A stretch of 64,000 nucleotides of DNA from Canna indica (GCA_034359265.1 CP136890.1:88189501-88253500); one strand, 5' to 3'. Numbered from the stretch's first letter, positions 1 through 11,322 are shown. Numbers and translations are program-made. The notes: generated from the letters alone by a model not told the origin.

Positions 1-268
1 TGGATTTTCATTGGTAAAATCCGTTGGTAATACTCTGCTAGGTATTACCAACGGATATTACAATTATTCGTTGGTATTACCAACGGATAAAGATATATTT
101 GTTGGTAATTACAAACAAATGAGTTGGTAATTTTATTGGTAATACTAACAAATGATATATTTGTTAGTAATTTTGTTGGTAATACCAACAAAATTAGTTT
201 GTTGGTAATACCAACAAAATTAGTTTGTTGGTAATTATTTGTTGGTGAAAGTCTATTTTCTTGTAGTG
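1..268. mobile_element. Right end of a CACTA (En/Spm) element
   Basis: The segment is filled with copies of a short subterminal motif (ttggtaataccaac and its complement) in both orientations and ends in gtctattttcttgtagtg. On the other strand that reads as a CACTA terminal repeat beginning CACTACAAG. The next bases (from 269-272) are codons of a TNP2 transposase, so the element sits inside that gene. The left end and the matching 3-bp target duplication lie outside the window. No coding capacity is seen; the minus-strand frame over 45-374 is composed of the repeats. Confidence 0.8.
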
Positions 269-271
269 ATT

Positions 272-878
272 TACAAAGAAGACGATGAATGCTGGGGTCT
301 GCGTGAAAGGGACAACATATGTTGAATGTGATATGGATTTTTATGGACTGGTGGAAGAAGTGATAGAGTTGCACTACTTCGGCTTAAAATCAGTGATCCT
401 ATTTAGATGTCATTGGTTCGATACAACAGAATGAGGCATGAAAGTTCATCCAAAATACAAACTTGTTGAGGTTAATTACAAATCAAAATTGGCAGCAAAT
501 GAGCCTTTTATATTGGCATCACAAGCCGAACAAGTATATTATGCGAAGTATCCGGCTCGAAATAAAGATAGAGCGGATTGGCGTGTAGTTTGTAAGACAA
601 AAGGTAGAGGAAAAATTGATCCGATAGTAGGAGAAAATGAGCTGATACCTGATATGACACATGGTTTCTATCAAGAAGATGATCCTCTGGCTGTAGATCG
701 AATTATTCCAATACTCGAGGAAGCAGACACAACGTCAATTCAATTAGAAGTTGAATATGCTGATGATGACGATCATGAAATTGAGGAAGCTGGAGATGAA
801 GAAGATGAAGAAGAGGAAGAAGAGGAAGAAGAGGAAGAATTCGAAGACTATTATTCAGATGATGAGGAATTATTGTAA
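272..878 (+). pseudogene. TNP2 transposase, C-terminal part (DUF4216 region)
   Basis: The frame encodes the end of a CACTA TNP2 transposase, the DDE-type enzyme that cuts the element ends. Visible landmarks are NAGVCVKGT, HYFGLKSVILFRCHWFD, then HPKYKLVEVNYKSKL and PFILASQAEQVYY, the DUF4216 signature, followed by a long Asp/Glu tail ending DYYSDDEELL. A TGA at 432-434 lies in frame between the two halves of DUF4216, so the longest open piece starts only at 438. The catalytic region upstream is absent because another CACTA end is inserted at 268. The acidic tail recurs at 12969-13038 and, more diverged, at about 45000-45117. Family assignment is firm; the gene is certainly broken. Confidence 0.85.
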
Positions 879-947
879 AGTATATATTTTATTAAATATA
901 TCTCTACTATTTATACAATAATCTGATTATATGTCTGTTCGACAGAT

Positions 948-2480
948 ATGTCTGGTCGTGGTTATCGACGCAGGAGAGCTTCGGAGTCTCCGATCGGTGA
1001 GACTCCAGCACTTACTCATGCTGCTGATCCTCCTGTTGCTGATCCTCATGCCGATATACTGCCGAGGCTAGTACATCCAGATGCAGGCGGCCACGCGGGC
1101 CGAACAGGTGGCTGCCTCCACCAGCCACAGAGTCACGTAGATTGATTAGCGTGATTGGGGAGCGGTAATATATCATGAATTATGAATCATTACAAATTCA
1201 TTATATCATAATATAATATTAAAATTTATTTTTGTTGTGCAGGTTCGAGCAAGAAGAAGTGCCGAGGAGCATTTCTTCTACTATTCGACGATACATGCAC
1301 GGGGCATGGCCTACGTGGTCTCACGTGCCTAGCGAGCACGTCGACATGTTATGGCGCGAGTTTGAGGCATGTATTATTATTATTTTTACATGCATGACGA
1401 TTAATATTGGTACTGATAATATTATTTTGCAGGCTCGCTATACATGGGCCGAGGACCAAAGGCCCTTCATTTACGCTGCATGGGAGGCTATTTCCCGGGC
1501 AAGGTACAACGGGCAGCTGGGGCAGGCTATTTCCCAAGCGATGGCCCGAGCTGGGACCAACATCGCGGAGACTCGGGGATACGGCCCCGGTTGGATTACT
1601 CCGGATATATGGGACCAGCTCGTGGGAATATGGTCGACGGATCTATGGCAGGAGGTTTCTCGGAATGCGGCTAGAAATCGCATGTCGGGAGGAGCAGCGC
1701 GTCACACCGGCGGCTCTGTTGCATTTGTAGTGCACACGAACCGTATGGTAAGTATATCTTTTAATTATATATTTTATTTGTTACTATGTGTACTAATTAA
1801 TGTACTTATTTTATAAATGTAGACGACGGTGTCGGATGACGGGACTGTCCAGCGACCCTCCCCGATGGCGGTGTTTGAGCGGACTCACCGTCGAGCACAT
1901 GGGACGGGGGAGTACATCCACAACTGCGCTGCATATATCATGGTAATTATATATTTGTTTAAATTATTCATTATATATTTATAATTTAAGTTTTATGATA
2001 AATATTAAACAAAAAATCAAACTCGAGTAGGAGACCTATAGCCAGACGGTGGTACAGCGCGGGGGTACCCCCGAGGACTTTGACGCAGCATCGTGGGTCG
2101 AGGCCGCAGGTGGCTGGGACCATGGCCGCGTATATGGCTTCGCAGATAGTGGTCATGCGTGAGCCGTACTAGGGCCACTTGGGGCATCGACCCCTCCAGT
2201 CGCTGGTGAGCGGCCGTCCACCTCTAGATCCAGTTATGATCATAGTAGCAGAATAATGACTCTAGAGGACACGGTCGCGCGTCAGACTGAGTTGATGGAG
2301 CGTCAGAGTCAGATGATGACGGATATACAAGCTATGCTACGCAACATGTCAGGTCATCCCGAAGTAAGCATCTCTTCGACATCATCTAATCCATCGTCCT
2401 CGAGTCAGTCCACGCCGGTGTACACTCAAGCACTCCAGACCCCGCAATATGATCCAGGTCATCCTCCATCGTCATCGTGA
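948..2480 (+). pseudogene. CACTA second gene, Transposase_24 (TNPA-like), decayed copy
   Basis: Comparison with the intact copy at 13114-14648 gives five exons: about 948-1164, 1243-1366, 1433-1747, 1823-1942 and 2031-2480. Exons 2-3 carry the Ptta/En/Spm Transposase_24 domain (RRYMHGAWPTW, RYTWAEDQRPFIYAAWEA). The last exon ends in a Met/Gln-rich coiled coil and a Ser/Pro-rich tail. Two lesions relative to the intact copy are visible: a 1-bp loss in exon 1 near 1050 that stops the frame at 1145, and TGA at 2160-2162 where the other copy has CGA. The family product binds subterminal repeats and works with TNP2. Confidence 0.8.
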
Positions 2481-2794
2481 GATTTTTTTATATTGACTTT
2501 GTTACTGAGATATTTAACTTGTTTAACTTATTTTGTTTGGATATTGATACTTCAATTTTGCATTTGAATTGTTTTTCTACTATCGTGGATAATTATCAAT
2601 ATAAATATAATTATTTTGATGTATATCTTGGTGTGTTTGTGATGTGTGAATGAATGTGTGTATGAGTGTATGGGTGTGTGAGTTATGTATCAGATAATGT
2701 ATCAATGTATCAATGGAAATTTAAAATTTAAATTTTTTTTGTAACCAGGATCACATCATCAGTAACGGCTTTCCCACGGCATTTTTAGTGAATA

Positions 2795-3063
2795 CACTGC
2801 TTTGGTTACATATTAAATTACTGTACTTAGTAATACACGTCATCTTACCTATTTATTATATATTAAATTAATGGCTGACTGAACTTAAATCGACACGTCA
2901 TCAATGCCAGGTCAGCAGTTTAACGGAAAACTTAACTGGAGTTTGACGGTGTGATACAATTGAAACGAATCGAGAGTTGAAGCATGCATTTGAAACAAAT
3001 GAAAAGTCGTGATAGATTTGGGAATTTCGGTAAAAATCGTTATATATTCATTAATTAATCCTA
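2795..3063. mobile_element. Right arm of a foldback MITE
   Basis: This is the right half of the inverted-repeat element seen complete at 19637-20139 (terminal sequence gggttaattaatgaatatat on the opposite strand). The left arm is missing because the sequence is fused to CACTA DNA at about 2790. No coding capacity is seen. Confidence 0.75.
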
Positions 3064-3104
3064 AAAAAAACTAAATATACTAATTTCAATTAATTAGCTT
3101 TTTT

Positions 3105-3332
3105 CCTACATCATGATCATTCTGAAAAAATAGATGATAATGAGATTTTAGAATGGTGGAATAAACAAAAAAAAATCATATTATTTCCATCATGGCACGT
3201 GATATACTAACTGTTACTGTGTCTACAGTAGCTTCTGAGTCTTATTTTAGTGTAGGAAATATAATTATCGACGAAAGAATGAGCCGAATGAGTGCAGAAA
3301 TGGTTGAAATGTGCATTTGCTTAAAAGACTGA
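3105..3332 (+). pseudogene. hAT transposase C-terminal fragment (hATC dimerization domain)
   Basis: Translated pieces read EILEWWNKQKK, then in a shifted frame MARDILTVTVSTVASESYF, RMSRMSAEMVEMCICLKD. These are the order and spacing of the hATC domain that ends plant hAT transposases. The frame changes at the A-run near 3170, and the expected Trp after KD is TGA at 3330-3332. Only this C-terminal domain remains. It probably belongs to the element whose terminus lies at about 3841-3985. Confidence 0.75.
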
Positions 3333-3840
3333 TTGGATGCTGAAGATAGATTATAAGATAAGAGAGGACACAACACTTCATCATCGGGAGAGGAGGAAGC
3401 TCAAACAAGCGAAGCTGGTGCTGCTGGTCCAAGTACAAATCATCGGGGACTACGGGTGATTAAAAATGTAAAAAGAACTACATAGACCTCATCTTTCTAT
3501 TGTTTAATCATTGTGGAGTACAAGTTTAACTATAGAAGGTATGTAGGCAATTTTTTAAGGTGCGATCTATTATAATATTAAAAAAAATTATTTTATCATT
3601 TCATGAATATTTTTGTATTATAGATAAATAAAAATTTAATTATAATTTGATTTTTTTTAAATTTTTTTTTTATTAATTTGTACTGCTTTACATATAAAAA
3701 ATATGTTAAAAATAGATAATAAAATTTAGTACAATGGTTAAGTTATCTCAAATAAAATTAGAGGTCTAAGTTTGAAACTCATCCCTAGCCATTAATTTTC
3801 AAAATTAAATTTTAAACCTTTAAAAATTTAAATTTAAATA

Positions 3841-3985
3841 TTTAAATATTTGGGCCGGCCCGAGCCCGAATGGGCAAGCTCAGGCAGGGGCTGGGTCTGC
3901 CCGCTGTGTGGTCGGGTCGTGCTAGGCACGGCCCGGAGATGGCCGGGCCTGGGCTGACCGAGGCACGGCCCATTGCCACCTCTAG
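3841..3985. mobile_element. Terminal region of a hAT element
   Basis: A GC-rich tract of repeated gggccgg/cccgg motifs ends in cccattgccacctctag, the complement of a hAT terminal repeat of the CTAGAGGTGGCAATGGG type. The same terminus is at about 20930-21073. The other terminus and the 8-bp target duplication are not found in the window. Confidence 0.6.
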
Positions 3986-4329
3986 GTAGAGCAAACTCTA
4001 TAACTAAAGACAAATCCGGAGCTTAATTTCTTGCAATCAACCTCACCTCAAAATATTTAATATTATTACTTCTTTTGAAAAATAAGAACTACCTTGCATT
4101 ATATAATCAGTTCTTCAGATTTATTTAAAATTAAAATACTAATTAAAATATCACACCTTTATCTATTTTATATTCATTTTTAGAGCTTATATTAATTCCA
4201 AGCCCATTCATGAATACAAACAAAACAATCTATTATGAATACTAGGGAAACTAGTGTAGGGCCAACGGGCACCGGCCCCTAAAATGTTTTCTAATCTCGT
4301 GAGGTAATTTGTAATTTTAAATTTTTAAT

Positions 4330-4712
4330 ATAAGAAGAAGGGAAAAAAGTTAAATTTATCCTTGAAGTATTGAAAAAAGTACAAATTTGTCCCTAAACTA
4401 TATTTTTTTACCAAAACTACCATTACGTTATATAATTGGATCATTTTTGTCTTTCTTGTTAACGGAAGTCCACGACAGCAAACGGAATCCCACGTGGCAA
4501 GTGCAGCTCGCCCACATAAGATGCCACGATAGAAAATGACATATGACAATTATGTACTGACAAGGACAATTTTGGCCCAAAACATATTTAAAGGGGCAAA
4601 TCTAAATATTTTTCAATACTTTAGGGGCAAACTTGCACCATTTTCAATACTTCAGGGATAAATTTACACATTTTTCAATGCCTTAGAGGTAATCTTTGCC
4701 TGTTTCCCTTGA
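4330..4712. mobile_element. MITE, copy 1
   Basis: A non-coding element has inverted-repeat ends (aagggaaa..., ...gtttccctt). Internally it shows alternating motifs such as caaatttgcccctaaa and its complement. The same family recurs inverted at 5289-5634 and, as part of the duplicated block, at 21425-21797. The conserved core includes cacgtggcaagtgcagctcg. The superfamily is not certain; a Mutator-like origin is possible. Confidence 0.65.
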
Positions 4713-4913
4713 ATAAATGTATATGGTGTCCAAACAACGTGTTTTATGTTCATTGCACGATTTTTGTAAGTTTGGCTTCTATCTTAGAATTTGAACAAAT
4801 ACTTTAGTAAATTTTTTGAGAAATATAAATTTTAAAGATGAAACAAAAATAATATTCAAAAAGATATTTCTTGATTACTAAAATTAAAACTTGATTAAAT
4901 TTAATTATTAGTA

Positions 4914-5103
4914 ACTGATCCGGCCCGACCCGAAAGTTCGGGGATAATCTTGTCCTAATTCAAAATCGGGACGAGACCGGGACAAAATCACGATGCTTCA
5001 TATTCGGGACTGAGACTGAGACACATATTTGCGTTCCGACTCAAAATTAGGACGGGATCGAGACATACCAAATCTCGACCCATCCGACCTGAATTAACCC
5101 CTA
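4914..5103. mobile_element. Degenerate hAT MITE fragment
   Basis: Repeated pieces such as aaaatcgggacgagaccggg and the end ttaacccctac resemble the intact hAT MITE at 61574-62000. No target duplication is recognizable, and it appears truncated at the left. Non-coding. Confidence 0.5.
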
Positions 5104-5288
5104 CTATGTTGGTTGGTTTCTTATTACAATGATAAGTGACTAAAGCTGATATTTCATATCTTTGAGTAAACACTTCAGTTACAATACAAAGTATAATTGT
5201 CAAGCTTATATTTTCTTGATTTTGGTAAAGATGATATCAATATCATTCTTATAATGTTAATTAGAATTACATTAATGATAGTAATATA

Positions 5289-5634
5289 TATATCAAAAAA
5301 TGATTAAATTTGCCCCTGAAGTATTGAAAAGGGTGCAAATTTGCCCCTAAAGTATTGGAAAAAGTTCATATTTGCCCATTTGAATATGTTTTGGGCCAAA
5401 ATTGCCCTTGTCAGTACATAATTGCCACGTGTCATTTTCCATCGTGACATCTTATGTGGTCGAGCTGCACTTGCCACGTGGGATTCCATTTACTGACGTG
5501 GACTTCCGTTAACGAGAAGAGCAAAAATGATCCAATTATGTAACGTCAAGGGCAATTTTGATAAAATAACATAGTTGAGGGGTAAATTTGCACCTTTTTC
5601 AATACTTCAAGGGCAAATTTGGTCCTTTTCCCTA
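5289..5634. mobile_element. MITE, copy 2 (inverted relative to 4330-4712)
   Basis: Reverse-complement similarity to 4330-4712 runs over its whole length (aaatttgcccctgaagtatt at the left, ttggtccttttcccta at the right, the core tgccacgtgggattcc between them). It is non-coding and its presence near copy 1 gives an inverted pair about 580 bp apart. Confidence 0.65.
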
Positions 5635-8600
5635 ATAAAAATATTGTTCACATATCCCGACTGATTCAGACCATGATATAATATTCTTTTTTCCTTATCC
5701 TTCTCAGCAGCAACAAAGTGTCTAGTGATATTTCCTTAACAATGACATCAGTAGACTACAACAGAAACAATGTGTGCAAGAACGACACCGACGAACTACA
5801 ACTTGCAGCAAAACGACACCAATAATACTCGAGAGACTCTTCTCCTATTTTAATTTCGTAGCAGCGCCAGGATAGTATAATTAAATCTTGCGCAGTTTGT
5901 GTTGTCATTCAGATAACTCAAACTTTTCAAGGCTTAGAGAAATCATGATGGTCCAACATCAGCACTCCAACACTTTGGTATGTTGCACTGCTGCAACGAA
6001 AGCAACTTACGCCACATGCAAGACTCTTCTAGCCATTTTTTGGTTCTCTGATTCTCCCATTGTCTACTTGTAGCGGATGCGGTCTTAAGTCAACTTCTAT
6101 TTCTCTACTTAAGCAATAGAATCCAGAACTAGCGTTCCACTTGAGCGTTCAATTCTAGTGGCAGTGAGTGCAATCCTAGATTGGGCCCCTCAAATGATAT
6201 GAATGGTGTGTTTGTACTTGACGAACGACTTTCTACTTGTATTCTTCAAATCTCTTGATTAATACAAGTTTCATACTTTTTCAAAAAAAAATCTGAAAAA
6301 TGAAGGAAAAAAAAAGCATATCAAACTTACTTCATTATCATGTCGAGTTATTTTACCAAGTAATTGATAGACAAATTCAATAACTCAACAATAGGTTTGC
6401 ATAAACAAATATTGAATTACTTTTTTCTGTAGATTTTTTTAATCCAAAAGATTTTTTATATCATTTGATAAATAAAAATTAATTTAGCTTGCTAAATTTT
6501 TTCCATCTAAATTTTAATAGGTAGATTTTATGATTTTAGATAATCAACTTTAGAATTATCTTTTAGATCGATGTCTGCTCAAATGATCAATAAACTTTTA
6601 TACTTAAACACAATCGTTAATTTTTCTCAAAAGTTAGTTAAGATAAAAAATAATTTATTTACTTTTGAAGCTTACTTTTGTTCTTCCTTTGGCAAACAAC
6701 TCTAGCCAAAACTTTTTCTATTATAAAATTTATAAAAAAATAAACTACACAATCACATGGGAGATTAATGATTACATGATTATTTGTAATATATATTGAC
6801 GAGGAAGTATTTGATAATATTGACAACAACAAAATCATACAATAATTTCAAAATATGAAGGCTTGTCGAGGTTGATTATCAAAATTAATTTGAACCTAAA
6901 AAATTATGTATTAGCTTAATTTCCTCTGCTAGTAAAATTTTCTAAATCAGTCACAACTATAATATTATTTTCCTTCCTAGTGTTTCATAGTCTTACATAT
7001 CATTTCTCTATATAAAAATATTGTAATTGTTTTTGTTGCAAGCATTTGTTTAATCTTTTGGTTTTTGAATTTTTTGTTGTTATTTTTGTTGTGTGCTCTC
7101 CTACGTGATATTTACCTCAATTGGGAGTAACCTTAGAAGGGGCATGACACAAACTATTTATCTTAATTAGAAATGAGACTAATTGAATTTGAATTATATA
7201 CTATGGAACTCAAACTAAATAGATTCTATTCTAATTCAACTTGACTTAAAACATCCAAACAAAATTGAATTGTTATTTTTTTTTCAATATTTTATAGATA
7301 TAACAAATTTAAAATAACTATATGTTATAACCCGCTTGATGTGATAAATGACTCATCAACCTCATAAACCCGAATCATTAGCCTAATTAAAATATATATA
7401 ACCAAACATTTTTTTTGTTTGAAAAGACTACTCAAGAGATATATGGGGTTGAGTTGCTACCAGGCTTAGCCTCACATGCCTCCGGCTTAAGTGTGATTTT
7501 GAGCTATGTGTTAGATTTATTTGAGTCTTAATGATGATGTCAAGATATAAGTGGCAGAGATTATAATATCTCATTTTAATCCCACATTAGGAGTATATTA
7601 GATGTTATGTTGGTTTACAAGGCTTGGTTTGATGTGCTACTATCAACTTTGGCTTGAGCATTAGACCAATGATTAAGGCTTATGAAGTTGATAGATGATA
7701 ATTGGTGTTGTGTTAGTTCGATTTGGTTATATATTGATAATAAAATTAAGACTTAATTATGGATGACTAACTCCTGCTTAAGCATTAGGCCAATAGTTAA
7801 TGCGAGAGAGCCTGTGAAAATTAAAGGGTTATCCAGGTTGATGATATTGTGTTAGTTCGACTAGTAACTTCCCTGGGCCAGTTATCCCATCAAATAAAAG
7901 TGAATTAAATTATTTTTTAATCAGATTTTAAAAATAAAATGGATTTTTCAAATTAAATTAAATCGAAGAGTTCAATTTAAAGTTGAATTAGATCCAATTT
8001 TCATTGAAGTATTATTATATATATTTATTTATTATATAGCATTTAAATCTTAATTATAAGATTTCTTGAATTCATCGGGTGCTCATTACATCTATCGTTT
8101 TAAGGAAAAAAGTTTTGTTTCTTATAATTGAAATATCCCTTAATATATAAGTACGTGCACCTTATCTCGGAAAAAAATATATGGACAATCTGCTCATAGA
8201 AATTTCTATGAACAACTGAACATGAGCTTTAATTAAATGAACCTAAATAATAAAAGAGTGAATATGATTAAATGAATATGAATTTATATTCATTCATTTT
8301 TTACTCATGTTCACTCGTTCATATATTTGGCAGTATGCCCATAAAGATTGCACTCCCTTATCTCTTAAATACCATTAATACCTTAGGGTGATTTGTGAAT
8401 TTGCAATAGGTTATACAATTCATTCATATCCCATCTAAAAAGCAAAAAAAATTGTCTTGTGGTTTTAATGAATTGGGTTCTATATATAATTGGGAGATCA
8501 AATTTCTTTTACTTTCAAATGCAGCATGCAAATATTCAAAAGCTGCAAAAATAGAACAAATAATTATATGTGTGTATATAATATATGACAAACTGTGCAA

Positions 8601-8740
8601 GGAAGAAGTAATCCCATTTTGTTATGTTAAAGCAAGTACCGAAAGCCAATCCATTTACATCTCAACCCACACATCGTATCATCCAAAACTTCAAACTTCC
8701 GTCTCCCTCCTCCCATGTCTAAGGAATTCCTACATTTATA
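5635..8740. other. AT-rich stretch without a supported gene
   Basis: No convincing coding region is seen. About 5880-6310 ends in long A-runs after a text that looks like a retroposed 3' end, but no domain can be read from it. Weak direct similarity exists between about 7660-7760 and 7790-7870 (gcattagaccaat / gcattaggccaat with similar continuations). 8470-8750 is the AT-rich 5' flank of the DMP gene. Confidence 0.5.
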
Positions 8741-8791
8741 TTATATATGTACCTATCACACCTTCTTCCCTCGATTAGTATTCCCAAACGC

Positions 8792-9412
8792 ATGCAATCG
8801 ACGACGACACATGCAAGGTCCTCATCGAAGCCCGCCACGACGACCCGTACGATGACGACATTGGCGGCGCCGACGAGCCCCACCTCATCTACATCCTCAA
8901 CCTCATCCTCAACGGCACCGCCCGCCTCAACGTCCTCCTCCCCACCGCCACCATCCTCGCCTTCACCATCTTCGCGCCGCTCCTCACCAACGACCTGCCG
9001 GTGCAGCCGCCTCAACCGCTGGCTCATTGCCGCCTCCTGCGTCTTCTTCACGTTCACCGACAGCTTCCGGGCTGCGGCGTCGGGTAGGCTCTACTACGGC
9101 GTGGCCACGCCGAGGGGAATCTGGACGTTCAACGCGCGGTGCAGGGGGCCGCCGGACCCGGCGGCGTACCGGCTGACGTGGTCGGACCTGTTCCACGCGC
9201 TGCTGTCGCTGGCGGCGTTCCTGACGTTCGCGGGGTTGCACGGCGACGTGATGGAGTGCTACTACGTGAAGCTGCCGAGGAAGATGACGAACACGGCGCC
9301 GCTGGTAGTGGGGTTCGTGGTGAGCGTGTTGTTCGTGGTGTTTCCGTCGAAGAGGAAGGGGATCGTGTACCCGTTCCTGTTGCAGAGAGATGCTGTCTTC
9401 CTGAAGCAGTAA
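8792..9412 (+). pseudogene. DMP (DUF679) membrane protein gene with two opposing frameshifts
   Basis: The C-terminal two thirds is a clear DUF679 membrane protein: NRWL, FTDSFRAA, GRLYYGVATPRGIWTFNA, DPAAYRLTWSDLFHA, then hydrophobic segments LLSLAAFLTFAG and VVGFVVSVLFVVFPSKRKG, ending at TAA 9410-9412. DMP proteins are small four-span proteins; some function in gamete fusion, others in ER or vacuole remodelling. The usual N-terminal part, including the first span (LPTATILAFTIFAPLLTND), is encoded from about 8797 to 8995 in another frame that has a stop upstream and no ATG. The frame of the C-terminus stays open across this stretch but gives a Thr/Ser/Pro-rich sequence instead. ATG 8792 (or 8747) is therefore a nominal start. 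It is either a pseudogene with two indels or an intact gene carrying sequence errors. It is strongly GC-rich compared with its flanks. Confidence 0.75.
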
Positions 9413-9590
9413 TATATAATACGCGTACGCATCTGAAACCTTGAAACCGGGACGACAAAACATTCTTTAATTTTCTCAAGAGATTACATGTAAAGGACTA
9501 AATTAATTCCTAGTTATGCATGTAATGATGTAAGAGAATTATATATTAATATTTAATTCTTAACTAAAGTATATATATATTAGAGTGCCG

Positions 9591-10787
9591 GCCTTACAAC
9601 AAAATCGTTATATATCAACACAAAAATTTTGATGCTTCTATAAGCATCAAAATATAAAACTATTAAAAAAAAGTAATACAATAAATTTCGACGTCTATTA
9701 AAGGTATTAATAAAATTTTAAGTCTTGACAACAGACGTCGAAAAAAATTGACCTCTGACAGCAGGCGCTGAAAAAATTGAGTGCCTACTGTTAGAGGCGT
9801 CTAAACATTTCGGCGCCAGGTTAGCCCCGCTACCCTTTTAACCCGCGCTAGTTGGCGCGAGTAAGCGGGCGAGCTCGTGTTGGTGCGCTCACCCAGGCAG
9901 GACGCAGGAAATCTCCCGCCTCTTGTAGTTTTTTTAAAAAAAACTTTAAAACTTTATTTTTTTAATATTTTTTTTCTATTTATACTTCTTCCTTCATTTT
10001 TTTTCTCTCTTCCTCTTCTTCATCCTCATTTTTTCTTTTTCTTCTATCCTCTTCTTTCTCCCCAGATGAGATTTTCATTGTATTTCTTTAATTTCTATTC
10101 TTACTTATTTTTTTCACTAATGTTTTCTTCTCTTTTTTTACATGTTATCAAATTCATTCAAGATATTAAATTTTGTAGAAGGTTGGTAATTTTTTTAAAC
10201 TTTTATTTATATCGAAAATTTTAAAATTTATTACAGTTTTAATGTTTTTAATTTTTTTTAATTTTTGAACAGGCGCGGATACGCGCCGCTTGATTTCCGC
10301 CACATGGCAGAAATCGAGCGGACACGAACCATTGCCGCTCGATGTCCGTCGCCCGACGAAAATCGAGCAGACGCGGATTTGTGCATGCCCTTAATCCGCT
10401 GCACGTAGAATTGGAATTCCACGTGTGGCGGCTCCTAGAATTCTGCTGCAATGTAGCGGAATTCAAGGATTATTTTTTTAAAAAATAAATATACCGGCGC
10501 TTCAAACAAGCGCCGATATGTTAAAAAATTATTTTTTAAAAAAATCTTTTGACGCTTGAGCAAACGTCGAAATGTTCGACATATCGATGCCTGCTGACGC
10601 TTATACGTAGGCGTCGATATGTCGAACATTTCGACATCCGCTCAGGCGTCGAAACGAACATATAGCTCTCATCATATTCCACTCATTTTCGTCATTTTTA
10701 CTGGCGTCAGTATGTTCATTTCGACTGCAGTTGGCGTCAAAATATTAATTTATTCTGACGTCGAAATATCAATGATTTGTTGTAGTG
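9591..10787. mobile_element. Non-autonomous CACTA-like element B
   Basis: The right end reads gatttgttgtagtg (CACTACAACAAATC on the other strand) and the left end cttacaacaaaatcg is its diverged mate. Subterminal DNA carries repeated gacgtcgaaa/gcgtcgaaatg motifs. The interior has pyrimidine-rich tracts (9950-10070) and a GC-rich patch (10270-10460). A site without the insertion is visible at 32197-32225, where tatatattagagtgc joins directly to the right-hand flank tttctcctaattaatttcc. No transposase is encoded. A truncated second copy is at 21877-23044. Confidence 0.7.
10569..10634. repeat. Near-perfect palindrome in element B
   Basis: The arm cgaaatgttcgacatatcga is followed after a short centre (about 10590-10610) by tcgatatgtcgaacatttcg, so the segment can fold into a long hairpin. 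The homologous hairpin in the second copy (about 22820-22895) is slightly diverged. Confidence 0.75.
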
Positions 10788-10794
10788 CTATTTC

Positions 10795-10905
10795 AGTATT
10801 TCTCCTAATTAATTTCCAAAGTTTTTAAACTCGGACATCCAACTGGTTGAGTCATTGGATCTTTCGTTTGACCGGTCAAATCAATTGAGCCTGTTTATTG
10901 AATTC
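10795..10905. repeat. Flank repeat F, copy 1
   Basis: tttctcctaattaatttcc... ggttgagtcattggatcttt is shared with 23045-23144 and 32208-32310. It is the DNA into which element B inserted. Homology ends at about 10905; 10906-11090 shows nothing recognizable. Confidence 0.65.
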
Positions 10906-11322
10906 TATGTTTGTATTTTACGCTTCAAAATTTGGTGATATAATTATAAATAAGACAACATCTTCTTCTTCTAGATTAAGAGATGATAGTGAAAATAGTA
11001 TTAATTCAAAATATTATATTATTCTTCGACGAAAATATGAGTGATTAATTGAATCTGCTCCAAGACTCAAGATCTAGAATCTTGGGCTGCTTGGGGCTCG
11101 TGGGCTCTGGGTTCCGATCCTCTCTTCCCTTGGCTCTCGGAATGCTAGCTGGTGCGCGTATGCGTGACAGCTGTGATATCCCGAGGCTGACGTGAAGAAG
11201 ATTTGGTATCCTCTTCGATTGCTTTGGTTGACCTGGCTTTTATTTTGGTTAGGGTTTGCTGCCTTGTGGGTGCTCTTTTCTTCCGCCGCTAGGGTTTTCC
11301 CCCTCTCGCCTCTTCAGTTGGG

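Larger units (their letters stand above)
269..2790 (+). mobile_element. CACTA element copy 1, both ends missing
   Basis: It contains the 3' part of a TNP2 gene and a Transposase_24-type second gene, in the usual CACTA order. It is about 97% alike by eye to the element at 11660-15320. The left side is cut by the CACTA end at 268. The right side stops inside the subterminal repeat (cagtaacggctttcccacgg) at about 2790, where it is fused to the central part of a foldback MITE. Neither terminal repeat of this copy is in the window. 2481-2790 is non-coding 3' flank and the first subterminal repeats. Confidence 0.8.
2791..4783. repeat. Duplicated block A (paralogous to 19864-21868)
   Basis: This 2-kb block matches 19864-21868 nearly base for base: right arm of a foldback MITE, a dead hAT transposase end, the hAT terminus, spacer, and a second MITE. 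It begins abruptly inside the MITE centre where the CACTA copy stops, and the match ends near 4783. The two copies share the same nonsense codon in the hAT fragment, so they were already decayed when duplicated. 3986-4330 holds only AT-rich spacer common to both copies. Confidence 0.85.

Noticed and set aside
1..240. Regularly repeated short motif resembling a CRISPR array
   Set aside because: Units are inverted copies of variable spacing without unique spacers, next to a CACTA terminus, in a plant genome; they are subterminal transposon repeats.
45..374. 109-aa minus-strand frame
   Set aside because: It is translated from the ttggtaataccaac subterminal repeats and overlaps TNP2 on the other strand.
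5888..6073. 61-aa frame followed by A-runs, possible small gene or SINE
   Set aside because: No domain, no polymerase III boxes and no target duplication could be identified; left as unassigned.
8719..9479. Three minus-strand frames over the DMP gene
   Set aside because: They are shadows of the GC-rich coding region; their Arg/Ala/Pro-rich text has no domain.
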